DNA of 64,000 bases from Dactylorhiza incarnata (taxonomy: Eukaryota; Streptophyta; Magnoliopsida; Asparagales; Orchidaceae): contig JAWHQI010000004.1 of NCBI GenBank assembly GCA_033032865.1, forward strand, positions 22,178,001 to 22,242,000, given 5' to 3'. A model generated the notes under the pieces. It worked only from the letters and a program-made list of their open reading frames with translations. It searched no databases and had not been told where the DNA came from. The position numbers were made by a program, and so were the translations under genes. Below, in pieces: positions 23,071 through 33,532 of the stretch; within the stretch, counting starts at the first letter, position 1, and each line of letters opens with the position of its first letter.

Positions 23071-23685
23071 CATTCTTACCATTTGGTTTGAAGGATGATT
23101 TGGTCTGTTTTCCTAGTTGGCAAGGTCTACATGGAGAATCCTTGGAGTACCTCCCCTTTGGTAGGCCTCTGACTAGGTTATTCCTTGCTAGTTTACTAAT
23201 TGTCTTGTAGTTTAGATGACCCAGTCTCCTATGCCATAATTCACTTTTATCAATAATATTATTGAACAAAAAACTTCTGTGGGTGTGGAGATAAAGTCTA
23301 CTATATATACTTTCCATTTTCTGATTCCACTGAGTACTATGGCACCAGTCTTGACATCAATAATATGGCAAAACAGTGTGGTGAATTTTACCTCATACTT
23401 ACCACTGTCACATATCTGACTTATACTTATCAGATTGTGCTTCAGTCCTTTGACTACTGCCACATTCTTGAAGGTAACTTTCCCTTCTTTGAAATCTCCA
23501 AAGCCCCTGGTTTGCCCACAGCTAGAGTCTCCAAAGGTCACTGATGGTCCATGTCTATCTTCAAAGTTGGTTAGTAGATTGTTGTACCCTGTCATGTGCA
23601 TGGAGCATCCACTATCCAAGTACCACACCAGCCTGAATGTGTGATACATCTGCACATAAGATGTTAAACATTAGTTTGGACCCTG
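23070..23685 (-). pseudogene. pol: B2 protease and pre-integrase domain
   Basis: The protease motif WYLDSGCSMHMTG is intact near 23620, with FGDSSCGQTRGFGDF and KGLKHNLISISQIC following. The pre-integrase motif WHRRLGHLNYKTISKLARNN is in another frame, so a shift lies near 23215-23320. The domain ends abruptly in the homopolymer. Confidence 0.87.
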
Positions 23686-25589
23686 CTAAGCTGGGGTCCC
23701 TTCCTCCCAACAGTCATTAGTAATATTGCAGAAACAGTATTCATAATAAAAAGAAATGGATTGAGAAGACTTTTTGGAAAAGGAGATATTTCTGTTAAAT
23801 TGGTTGCGTCGATATGAATTCGATGTATGTTTAAGGTTGCGTCGAGTCGAAGTCGACGCTTCCTTCATTCTGTGTTCTCTTTTAGTCGAAGCATAGGATA
23901 GGTTGCGTTGAGTGGCAGTCGACGTATTATTTGAGTTGTGTTGAGTAGAATTCGACGCACGTCGATACTGATTCGACAAAAAAATTTTTTTCAGAGGATA
24001 TTTACCTAGGATTCCTTCATACATAGTGAAATTATTTTTAGTGAAAACAGTAGTTGTTTCTGGATTTTCTTGTGATTCTTCTCCTATGAGATTATTCTTC
24101 CTAGTGAAGTCGATAGGATGTCTCCAGACAAGTTTGCTGGGTGACTGAGGCCTGGGATCTAAGTCAGTATTAAACTCTAGTTGTATAGTGAGATTTTCAA
24201 ATATTTTCTTGAGTTTTTGACTTCTGCCATTTAGAGAATCTTCAAAGGCTTTTGCCTTTGCTAGCTCATTTTTCATTGTTTGATTTTTAGCATTTATTTT
24301 ATCTAGCTGATCCTCTGATCTAGAGAGTTCTTGACTGAGCTCATAGTTTTTATATTGTGTATCCATTTGTTTGAGATAGTTTAATTCATTTCTTAGCCTT
24401 TTTATTTCTTTCTCAGATTTGACTTGATCTAAACAAAATTCTTTGAAACTATTTTTAAAATCAGTAGAAGAAAAATCTATATCATCAGATATATTTACCA
24501 GAGAATCATCATGCTTCTCAGAGGCCATCAAACAGGTTTCCTTTTGCTTTGCCTCTTCTTGGTCATTTTCAGATGAGGTACTTTCTTTAGATTTTGAATC
24601 ACTCCATATTGAGCAATGAATCCTTTCTTTTTCTTCTTTTTCTTTAGATCTGTTCTTTTCAGATCTTTCTTATAGCTGAGTTCTTTAGGACATTCAGGTG
24701 CAATGTGTCCAGGTTTCCTGCAAGAGTAACATATAATCTCTTTAGTAGGGGTTTTGTTATACCTAGTTTTTGAATCTCTCCTTCTGGACCCTTCTGTTTT
24801 GATCCACTTTTTGGACCTTTTGGCCAGTAGACTGATCAGCTCCTCATCACTTGTAGAGGGTTCATCTGCAGTGGCCTTTAAGGCAATACTCTTTTCCTTT
24901 GAGAGTGAAGGAGTCTTTTCTTTCACTTCTTTCTCAGCTCTTATTTTTAACAACTATTCATAGGATCTTAATTTACCCAACAGAACATCTGTTGAGATTT
25001 CATTTTGGCTTCTGGAGTCTCTAATTGGCCAAATTCTTGAGTCCCAAGAACTAGGGAAGCAAGTTAGCAATTTGTCATTTATCTCAGTGAGAGATATGTC
25101 CTTCTCAAGTGTTCTTAACTCATTTGTTATGAGGCTGAATCTGGCATACATGTCAGCAACACTTTCACTGTCTTTCTTCTGGAAGTTTTCATATTGAGAG
25201 ATGAGTAATGCCTTTCTATCTTTTCTCTCATCAGCACTCCCTCCTACCATTTTACTGAGAGCTTCCCATATTTCCTTAGCTTACTCACATTCCGCAATCT
25301 TTTGGAAGGTTTCATCTGAGAGGGTTGAGACTAAGATATTCATAGCCTTGACATCACATGCATGAGCTCTCTTTTCTTCATCTGTCCATTCAGCCTTTGG
25401 AGCAAGTGTTTGTGTGACCTTTCCACTTGAGTCCTTCTTGAATGGCTTTGGAGGACCTGTCATAATAACATCAAATAATTCTCCATCAATAGAGTTTAGA
25501 TAAATTTTAATTCTTGTTTTCCAAAGTGCAAACTTTTCAAGGTTGCAAATTTGTGGTCTGGTGGAAGCATAATCTTTGATTTGTGCCAT
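23686..25589 (-). pseudogene. gag: B2 gag
   Basis: The ATG at 25589 gives MAQIKDYASTRP, matching B gag. The capsid ADERKDRKALLISQYENFQ and TEINDKLLTCFPSSWDSR are clear. The zinc knuckle CYSCRKPGHIAPEC (about 24735) is complete and a Lys-run follows. The C-terminal third (24531-23686) is a coiled coil followed by a Ser/Thr/Asn/Arg-rich tail written over the family repeats. Stops near 25280 and 24955 and a shift near 24540-24600 break it. Confidence 0.88.
23803..23980. repeat. TGCGTCGA array in B2 gag-protease linker
   Basis: Words GTTGCGTCGA, AGTCGACG, TTCGACGCACGTCGA and decayed GTTGCGTTGAG variants occur in 178 bp. The position matches the B array at 14700-14865. Confidence 0.8.
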
Positions 25590-25675
25590 GTGAGAAATAG
25601 TTTTTAGAAATCTATATATATGTATGAGGTACGATCTTTTTGATCAAGGAGTTACCCTTTTTAGATCAACCTCGC

Positions 25676-25687
25676 TCTGATACCAAT
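25676..25687 (-). promoter_or_regulatory. Primer-binding site of B2
   Basis: The minus strand reads ATTGGTATCAGAGCG directly after the LTR, a perfect initiator-Met tRNA primer site. Confidence 0.9.
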
Positions 25688-25724
25688 TGAAAGTGCACAG
25701 TTAACCTCACTAGAATTCTCTGGA

Positions 25725-25745
25725 GGGGGGGGGGGGGGGGGGGGG
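25725..25745. repeat. 21-base G run in B2 5' LTR
   Basis: It occupies the same position as the ten-base run in the sister LTR, so it has lengthened or shortened since insertion, or is a sequencing artefact. Confidence 0.85.
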
Positions 25746-26707
25746 TGAATAGAGATTTAAAAGTACTTTGAGGAAAGTTAACAAATATATATATATATAT
25801 GTAATAATCTTAGAGTTAAGCTTCACACACACAACAACAAGAATTAAGTAAATAAAGAAAGAAATAGCAAAATGAAAATCACAGCACAACACAAAGAAAT
25901 ATAGTGGTTCCCCAAACTTTGGGTAGTCCACTCTTCTACCCCCTTGGTAGGAATTCACTATCTTGTACTGAGTCTTTTGATAAGGATAATCTTAGAACCA
26001 GCCTGAGTCTTTTGATAAGGAGACTCTTAGAACCACTACAACTGAATTTTTTGAAGAGAGATTCTAAAAACTCTTTTACACAGTTTAAAATGAAATGAAG
26101 ATAAGAAGAAGAAGTAGAAGAAGTAATTGAAACAAGAAAGAATCTTCTTCCTAGCAAGAAGATTAGAAGCACAAGAAATAGTGAATGAAATCTCTCTTCT
26201 ATAGTGAGAAGGAGATTATAAGCCTTTTCTCTTTCAAAGATAGCTATCAGAGATTGCAGCAGTATGGCTTCAGAAAGAGAGGATGAAGAAGGTTGCTGTA
26301 TGCTTCAGCACACTATCACTTCTCTCTGCTTTTTCTCACTTTTCTCTTGGGAGCTTTTCCTCTATTTCAAATGGATGGAGTGGATCACATCTCTCTTCTG
26401 TTCTCTGCCAATTTCCCTCTTATTTATAGCTCTGTTTACTCAAAGAATACTATAGGAGAATAATCAATTAGCAGACAGAGAAATAGTAAGAGAGAAAAGA
26501 TTCCATAATCAATATTTCTGTAGAAGGAAAGAGATTATTCTGATTTCAAATAATATCCATAATAAACTTAATCAATTTAGCCAAGAATCATTTAGAAGGA
26601 AAGACTGATACAAAACGGCTAGAAAAGAATAAAATCATTCCATAAATTTCAGATCTACAGATAGAAGGAAAGAGATCTGGCGTGTTTTTGAATTTGACAT
26701 AGAAATT

Positions 26708-26940
26708 GACGTACGTCGATTACTATTCGATGGAAGCATCGATTTCAGACTGGCTGGACGTCGAGAGGAGAATATGGAAGGTGCGTCGACTAAGATACGT
26801 CGACTTCACTAGATACGTCGACTAGAAGTCAGAGTTACGTCGACATACATTACGTCGAATTCTGTTTAGAGCTACTTCGACTCATTCTGAGAGGAACGTC
26901 GACTATACTTCGACGTTGCGTCAAATACTATTCGACGCAT
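26708..26940. repeat. ACGTCGAC cluster in B2 5' LTR
   Basis: This is the sister copy of 18646-18880. Individual words differ by single changes, for example TACGTCGAC here against TATGTCGAC at about 18736. Confidence 0.85.
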
Positions 26941-27021
26941 ATTTTACTTAGACTAATTTTTCATTCTTATAATTTATATTCTACTCATTTTTAGGGGTTA
27001 AGATAAATCATTTCCCCAACA

Positions 27022-27631
27022 GTTTGCTACTTGTATTTATGCTAGGTTTCAAGTTAACCCCAAAGAATCTCACCTAATTTTATTAAAAAGAATTTTGAGA
27101 TATATAAAGGGTTGCCCTAATCTAGGACTTTGGTATCCAACAGCATCTGAATTTGAATTAACTGGATTCTCAGATTTAGATTATGTTGAATGCAGAGTAG
27201 ACAGGAAAAGCACATCAGGAACTTGCCAGTTTCTTGGTGATAGGCTTGTGTCTTGATTTTGTAAGAAACAAACATCTGTGTCTACATCAACAGCTGAAGC
27301 TGAATACATAGCTGTAGGTAGTTGCTGCTCACAGATATTGTGGATACAAAATCAGCTCCTAGACTATGGTGTCAAGTTAAATAATTCAATTATATTTTGT
27401 GACAATACTAGTGCAATATCTATAGCACAAAATCCAGTTCTCCATAGTAGGACTAAACACATAGAAATTAGGCACCACTTTATCAGAGATAATGTGGATA
27501 AAAATAAAATTGCCCTACAATTCATCTCCACTGATTTGCAAAGAGCTGATATTTTCACCAAACCCTTAGATGAAAAGAAACATATTTTCTTTATAAAGCA
27601 GTTAGGAATGATAGATGAAGATTCAATATGA
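27022..27631 (+). pseudogene. pol: Element B RNase H (after B2)
   Basis: Pol resumes at the second GTTTG with ARFQVNPKESH, then GFSDLDYVECRVDRKSTSGTC, TSVSTSTAEAEYIAVGS, CDNTSAISIAQNPVLHSRTK and RADIFTKPLDEKKH. The first acidic motif reads SDLDY rather than SDADY, and a TGA replaces the Trp codon in the conserved VSWFCKK motif. The terminal stop is TGA at 27629. Confidence 0.88.
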
Positions 27632-27662
27632 TAAAAATTAAATTTTCTATTTATCCCCTCAT

Positions 27663-27790
27663 TTCGTCGAACGGAGAACGACGAAATGCTATCATTCGTC
27701 GAACGGAGATCGACGATACTTAATAAGTCAGGATCGACAAAGACAAGCGCGATCGTCGAAAATTAATTTTTTCGTCGAACGCAGTCAGAC
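27663..27790. repeat. TTCGTCGAACGGAG array in B pol-ORF3 spacer
   Basis: Three full copies of TTCGTCGAACG occur, two continuing GAG, each paired with a downstream reverse-orientation AACGACGAAAT or ATCGACGAT. The array starts 32 bp after the pol stop. Confidence 0.85.
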
Positions 27791-27874
27791 AAAGCCCGAA
27801 GTCTTTTTGACTTCAGATTCTATTAGGTTTAGCTGAACCCTGCTCTACGAAAGTGTGTGCCCTTCTCCGATCTC

Positions 27875-27882
27875 TATATAAT
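27875..27882 (+). promoter_or_regulatory. Putative internal TATA box upstream of B ORF3
   Basis: TCTCTATATAATC lies 85 bp after the palindrome array and 127 bp before the ORF3 ATG. The order array, TATA, leader, gene copies the layout of an LTR promoter. No transcript evidence is available. Confidence 0.45.
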
Positions 27883-28008
27883 CAAAGTTTTTATCTTATT
27901 TCATCTTTGCGCCTACAGAACCTGCTCTTTCCCTCCAGTTCCCTTTGCACTTGATCGCTCTTTCTTTTACAGGTAAAAATAGCGATTTCGCAAGCAGTGC
28001 TTTCCTCA

Positions 28009-30690
28009 ATGAAGTTCGACGCTGGATTCGACATTGATTTCAAGTCCTTTGAACATTCTGATCAAGTTTTCCAGGACATTTTTCACCTGTTTGAAGAACA
28101 ACAACTAAAGAAGATCATGTCAACTAGAATCAAACTTCCAGTGGCTGAAATTAAGGAATGGGCTTATACAGTTAAGCCAGAGGATAATACTTTATCAGGA
28201 ACAATATCAGGAAATCAGGTTATTCTAACCCCAGTAACATTATCTGAGGTTTTTGGTTTAGTTAATGGAGATGATGATTTGGAAATCACATCTGATGAAT
28301 TTAATGCTGCATTGGTTAAAATAGGTTATTCTGGTGGAAACCCTAACAATCTTTTAAAGAAAAAATTATCTGTGGAGTATAAATTTTTGGCTGATGTAGT
28401 AGGCAAGGTTTTGCTAGGGAAAACTTCTGCCCATGACTACATTACAAGGCACCAATTTCTTGTGATGGTGGCCTTGGTTGAACAAAAGAAGATCAATTGG
28501 GGAATGGTCATTTTTGAATCAATCAGGAAGAAGATAAGCAAGGTAAATGTTGGTTATGGTAGGATTCTGGGAATCTATCTTGAGGAAAGGCATCCAGACC
28601 TCCTGGTCTCTCCAAAGGTTTTTATCAATGTCAGTAAAAGGCTGACTTTAGCCTTGTTTGGAAGATGGGAAAGGGTTATCCCTAAAAGGACTCCTAGAGC
28701 AGAACCATCAGATATAGCTTCAGAAGGCACAAGGACTGTGCAAGTCACTCCCCCAACTCTTCAAGAAGCTTCTCCTGTTGTTTCTCATCCTCCTCTCCCT
28801 TCTCTACCAACTATTTCATCTGAAGAAATTCCTCCTCCAACCTCTCCCATTATCCCTTCATCCTCATTGCCATCTTCTCCTATTCTTCAGACTCACCCAT
28901 CTGAAGAACCTTCATCCATCAATGACATTCCTTCCCCCATCAACATTGATTCTCAATCACCAACCCTTCCACAATCACCCATTATCCCTCATGATATCTC
29001 TCTTCCTCACTCCCCTACACACATTATACCTCAAGATATCTCTCCACCTCACTCACCTATTCATCCACAATCACATATTCATCCTCAGTCACCTTCTCCT
29101 ATCCACCCTCATTTCCCTATTCACTCTCATCCACCCATAGCTCATGCTACTAACATATCTTTCCCATACTCCATCCCATCTTCTTTAAATCCTAACCAAG
29201 ATCTTATCTTTATTGATTTTAAATCTGTTGCTGACCAAATCTATCAACACATTGCTCCACAGCTCAATGATTTACTGGATGCAAAACTTGCTCCAGTTCT
29301 TCAAGCTATTGCTGATCTCTCTGCCAAAATAGCTTCCTTCTCTTCACCCTCCTTATCTGTCCCTTCTTCTAGGGGCCTAGCTTCAGGTATTCCTGAAACT
29401 AGGCAGGGGGAGATGCCTGATGAAGAAGCTCCAGCTCTCACAGTTTTCAGTGCAGATGTTGTTATGTTTGAAGAAGCTCTAGATTCAGAGATGACAGAGA
29501 TGAATAATATCTCTATTAATTCATCTATAGATATAACTTATTTGCTTTCCAAGTTCAGTACAATTTTCAGTGGTTTGCCAGAATATCAGGTTATTCAAAA
29601 GCAATTGTTCCTTATATAGCTCCCAAAAATAAAATTATTCAAAGAAATTATCAAGAGTTTTGCAGTTCCAGCTCCTCCAGTTTCAGTTGAGGTTCCAGCT
29701 CCTCCAGTTTCAGTTCTTCCAGTTCAAGTTCCAACTATTATTGAAAGTCCAGCTCCTCCAGCTCCAGTTAATACTGAGAAAGACATTTCTAAAACCCTGA
29801 AATTGATTGATGCTCTTTATGATAATCCTCCATCATCTGATGACAGTGATAATGATGATAGTGATTCTGATTATTCTGATGATAGATCATCAAAGAAAAG
29901 GAAATCTAAGCATATGTCAAAGGCTGCTCCTAAGCCTCCTAACCCCAACAATGACATTCCTTATTATATTTTGCACAATATCACTCTTACCAAGGACACT
30001 CCAGCTTGGATGAAGATCTCAATGAATGAAGCAAACAGAGGAAAGAAAATGAAGAAGACTGGTTATTACTCTGACAAACCTGTCAAGTATAACCATCCTC
30101 CTCCTCCTCCTCCTCCAGCAGCAGGTGCAGTTGGATCAGGAAAGTTCTCTTCTTCCTACCAAAGATACCCCTCCCAGCAATCCAAGAGACCAGCTTGTTC
30201 TAGTGGTTCTCAAAGTTCTAGGTCTTCAAGACCTCCCTCAGGATCCTTAAAATTAGTATCTTCAGAATACAAGCTTCATATCTTTGATGGCCCTACTCAC
30301 AGAAATAAAAATCCTCAAGATCTTTTTTGTGCTCAAGACAATATTTCAGAGTATAACCCTTCTTTTCCCAATCCTGAAGAAGAAAGAACAGCTCAAATGG
30401 CAAGATTCCAAGAATCCATTGCAGTTGCCCAGATCAACAAAGCTAAAGCTGAAGGCAAAGATTTCTCCAAATTCTCAACTATGTCAGAGTTCAGAAAGAA
30501 AGAATTTGAAAAATACAAATCCAGAAATGCATTCAATGCTGAAGAATACATAGCAAAGCACGCAGAAGCTATGGTTCCTCATACCAAATCTCAAACCATT
30601 CTGGGATCACAGGATCTCTATAAGAGTAAGAAAGAATCAGAAAACCCAAACAGACAAATCATTTTCAAACCTACCTCTGCAAAGAAGTAA
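28009..30690 (+). pseudogene. Element B ORF3, large extra ORF with one stop
   Basis: From ATG 28009 one frame runs 893 codons to 30690 with a single in-frame TAG at 29617. The N-terminal 220 residues are globular. The pattern KFLADVVGKVLLG then INWGMVIFESI recalls the plant transposon-protein domain often found in ORF3 of SIRE-like elements; this is a family resemblance I could not search. Then come a 150-residue Pro/Ser/His region, a coiled-coil-like stretch, a second Pro/Val/Ala repeat, an acidic DSDNDDSDSDYSDD cluster followed by a basic KKRKSK (possible nuclear signal), a Pro run, and a charged C-terminus. No membrane helix is evident, so an envelope role is not supported. A pyrimidine tract with ACAG sits 37 bp before the ATG. 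Confidence 0.7.
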
Positions 30691-30864
30691 AAGGTTTAAA
30701 CTATTTGGTTTTGTTATTATTTCTATTTTATTGTAATGTTGTTAAAATCAGAGCACTACTTGTTTATCTGCTGAAATGGTTTTTCATTCTGTCAGATATA
30801 TTTATGCTCTGCTGTTTTTCTGTTATTTAATATTTGAAATTTGTCAAATAGTATCCTAACCCAA

Positions 30865-30876
30865 ATAGGGGGAAAT
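30865..30876 (+). promoter_or_regulatory. Polypurine tract of element B
   Basis: ATAGGGGGAAAT is immediately followed by the LTR start TGTTGG at 30877. Confidence 0.85.
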
Positions 30877-32419
30877 TGTTGGAACAACCCTATTATTGAT
30901 TTGGGCTAGGATTACTATGTGTTGACTAGGATCAAGTTGACCCCCATTGTATAGTCTAAGGGTTATAGTTTTAGGCTGATTAGATAGCTAGAACTTAGAA
31001 TTTCTCTAAGTTTTTGCATTCGACGAACTCTATACTGGGTTCGACGAACTGCTCTCTGCGTTCGACGAACGGCCATCTCTCTTCGTTCGATGAACGGTGT
31101 GCTCCAGTCTCAGCATCTCAGCGGTCGACGATCTTCAGTTCTCAGCGGCTCAGTGGTCGACGAATTCTTCAGTTCAATGAACTCTATATTGAGATCGACG
31201 AACTCCAGCCTGAGTTCGATGAATCTCTATCAGATGTTCAGTTCGATGAACTCTTCCTTCAGGTCGATGAAATCTTATCTCAGATCGACGAATTTTCTCT
31301 TAGATTGGTCAGATCAGTCATTCTATTTCTCTGAACTCAGTTCATCTATCAGATTCAGTTCTATTCTTCATTTGGAGTTATTCTTCCAGATAAGACAAGT
31401 TTTTTCCTTCCTTTAATTTTATTCTCTTTCCATTTCCTTCTCTCGAGATAAAATAGCTATTTGGCTTGTTGGAAAAGGATATCATTTATTATGAAAAAGG
31501 AAAGGAATTAAGTTTGGCTGAATTAGTGGAAGTTCTAAGAAAAGGTTTATTGCAGATTATTCTATTCCTATTCAGAGAGATTTTGAAATTCAAATCAGTC
31601 ATCTTCTAAAAAGAAAATAGAATACAAAGAAGAAGGCAGACATACACAGAGATAGAAAATATCAGTGCTTCAGTCTAGAGAAAATATTCAAGAAGGAAAA
31701 AGAAAAGTTCATCTTCCTCAAGCAGCATCTCATTCTCTGAGAACATCTTCAAGATCATTCTCTCAGTCTTTCTGCTGCAAGTTTCAAATCTTCTATAGAG
31801 CAACAATATTCTGAGGAACATCTGTCTCTCAGATTCATCTGCTTATCAAGGAAGATATTTTCATTTCAAGAGAAAGCTCCATCCTCAAGCTGTCAAGAAT
31901 TTCAATCAGACAGGGGGAGATTTACACCATCATCCACTAGAGTCTTCTCTCAGATTGTTGACAGAGAAGAACTTCTTATCCTCTTTTATTCCATCTTGTA
32001 CAGGGTTTTTACTCCCTTCAAAAGCAAACCTTTTGGTGACAGGGCACCTGAACAAAAACCTGTGGTTTGGTTAGAGTACCTAATCAAAATCTCTTTGGTG
32101 TGTGGACACCTGATCAAAAATCCCTTGGTGCTAGGGCACCTTATCAAAAACATAATGGATCCTACCAAGTGTGGTAGAAGAGTAGACGTACCTAGATTAA
32201 TTGGGGAACTACTATAAAATCCTTGTGTTTTTGTGTTTGTGAATTTTCTGTGTTGCTGTGCTGTGCTGATTTGTTTTTATTTAGTTTTTTTATAAATCAC
32301 TCAATATACACATATATATATATATCACTAATTTAATTCCGCTATAAAATTAAGGGAAAAGTTTTAATACTCTATTCACTCCCCTCTAGAGTAACATTAA
32401 GATCTAACCTCCACTTTCA
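30877..32419 (+). mobile_element. 3' LTR of element B
   Basis: It matches 11368-12890 and ends CTCCACTTTCA before the CAGCC duplication. It has about 20 bp more than the 5' LTR, mainly an extra TTCGTTCGATGAACGG segment near 31080. Confidence 0.94.
31018..31295. repeat. TTCGACGAA cluster in B 3' LTR
   Basis: This is the sister of 11508-11770. At least four words are decayed from TTCGACGAA to TTCGATGAA or TTCAATGAA. Confidence 0.85.
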
Positions 32420-32424
32420 CAGCC

Positions 32425-33527
32425 AACAACCAGAAGCACATGAAACAAAGAAATCTTTATTGATAACAGCAGGAATCTTCATTACAGAGCGAGGTATAGA
32501 TGGCGAGACATGATTTCGCCAGTACACAAGGAAAACAAAAGAAACAAGCAAAAAAAAGATAACTTGCAGTTAGCCAAATTAAGACCATCGAAACCGCCTA
32601 ACCGCCTGTCTGCTGCGACTTGCTGCCTTCACCTGAAACCGGCTATCAGCTGAGTCCGCTTGAACAGAATAGAACGAACACGAACAACAGTAACTCGCGG
32701 CCTTCCAGAACTTGACCTCTGATCTCCCGACCTCCTGCACACTGCTAGCTGCTACCCACCGAACTGCTACCAGACCGACTAGAAGAATAGCCGCAAGTCG
32801 CAATCCGCACAACCCGCAAAACCTGCACAGATGAGATCTATCAGCAAGACCACCCGGTTACAAAGATGTTAACTGCAACTTCCAGAAATGAGTACTGCTT
32901 ACATTTGATTCGATTAATGAACAGTGCCAGGGGGTCCTATTTATAAGCACGGGACAAGATCCAGTCACCGCCCATGTGATAGGGTCACCACCACAAAACC
33001 GCATGACTAGAGCAACTCACGCGGCTAGCACCTCTGCCATAAATGAGCACCGCAGGCTAGCTAGACAATAATTCCTCATACCGCCAATTTGAAGACTGCG
33101 CTACTAAAGCAAGAATGCCAAGTCGCCACCATCAGTATCCACATAGAGAGCTAGCACGAACACCAATAGAAACTGCGCGGCTAGACAGATATACGGCCCG
33201 CGCACAAACACCATAAGCCCGCCTAGCGGGTATCACTGAGGAGACAGGATAGTTAAGCCGAAGCAAATACTGCCAGTCAAGATAGAGAACAAGCCGCGTG
33301 ATTAAACAAGTTTAACCGCACGACAACATTACTAAACTGCCACGCAGTCCGAGAGGCCAGATCGTGCGGCAACACCTCGGGAGCACCTGAGCAGAAGTGA
33401 AGAACCTGACTAGCAGAACTTGCTAGTTGCCAGAACAGACCGCGAGACCGCCCGGTCTCAGCGGCTACTGAGGTTAGCCATTGCCAGCCGCCCAACACCC
33501 TTTACTTAGCACTTCAAAATTTCAACA
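32425..33527 (-). mobile_element. 5' LTR of A, outer fragment
   Basis: It is the continuation of 11309-11367 after B and matches 6064-7166. TATA is at 32938-32945. It ends CAAAATTTCAACA at the AGACC duplication. Confidence 0.93.
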
Positions 33528-33532
33528 AGACC

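Larger units (their letters stand above)
17630..27021 (-). mobile_element. Element B2: SIRE-like copia nested in B
   Basis: The LTRs are 17630-18960 and 25688-27021, flanked by perfect GTTTG copies at 17625-17629 and 27022-27026. Length is 9392 bp. The two LTRs differ by a few percent by eye, so B2 looks like the youngest insertion in the nest, as its position requires. The integrase core is missing and a 45-base homopolymer stands in its place. Confidence 0.95.
25688..27021 (-). mobile_element. 5' LTR of B2
   Basis: It is collinear with 17630-18960 and ends at the GTTTG duplication. It contains TATA at 26421-26428, the palindrome cluster at 26708-26940 and a G run of 21 at 25725-25745. Confidence 0.94.
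11368..32419 (+). mobile_element. Element B: SIRE-like copia with ORF3, nested in A, split by B2
   Basis: The LTRs are 11368-12890 and 30877-32419, with duplication CAGCC at 11363-11367 and 32420-32424. Without B2 and one GTTTG copy the element is 11,655 bp, a normal SIRE/Maximus size. Order is LTR, gag, protease, integrase, RT, (B2), RNase H, ORF3, purine tract, LTR. Every gene has stops or shifts. Confidence 0.95.
6005..33527 (-). mobile_element. Element A: Tork-like copia, nested in C, split by B
   Basis: The minus-strand element has LTRs at 6005-7166 and at 11309-11367 plus 32425-33527. It is flanked by a perfect 5-bp duplication, AGACC (6000-6004 and 33528-33532). Without the B insertion it is 6466 bp (two LTRs of about 1.16 kb and a 4142-bp interior), a normal size for this lineage. 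The intact left LTR shows the uninterrupted sequence at the point where B entered the right one. The coding region has two frameshifts and several stops. Confidence 0.93.

Noticed and set aside
27278..27631. The 117-codon frame as a separate small gene
   Set aside because: It is the second half of element B RNase H, opened after a TGA, and continues the pol frame from 27022.
28009..30690. ORF3 of B as a retroviral-type envelope gene
   Set aside because: The position fits, but I see no signal peptide, membrane helix or Cys-rich surface pattern, so I left it as an unknown ORF3.
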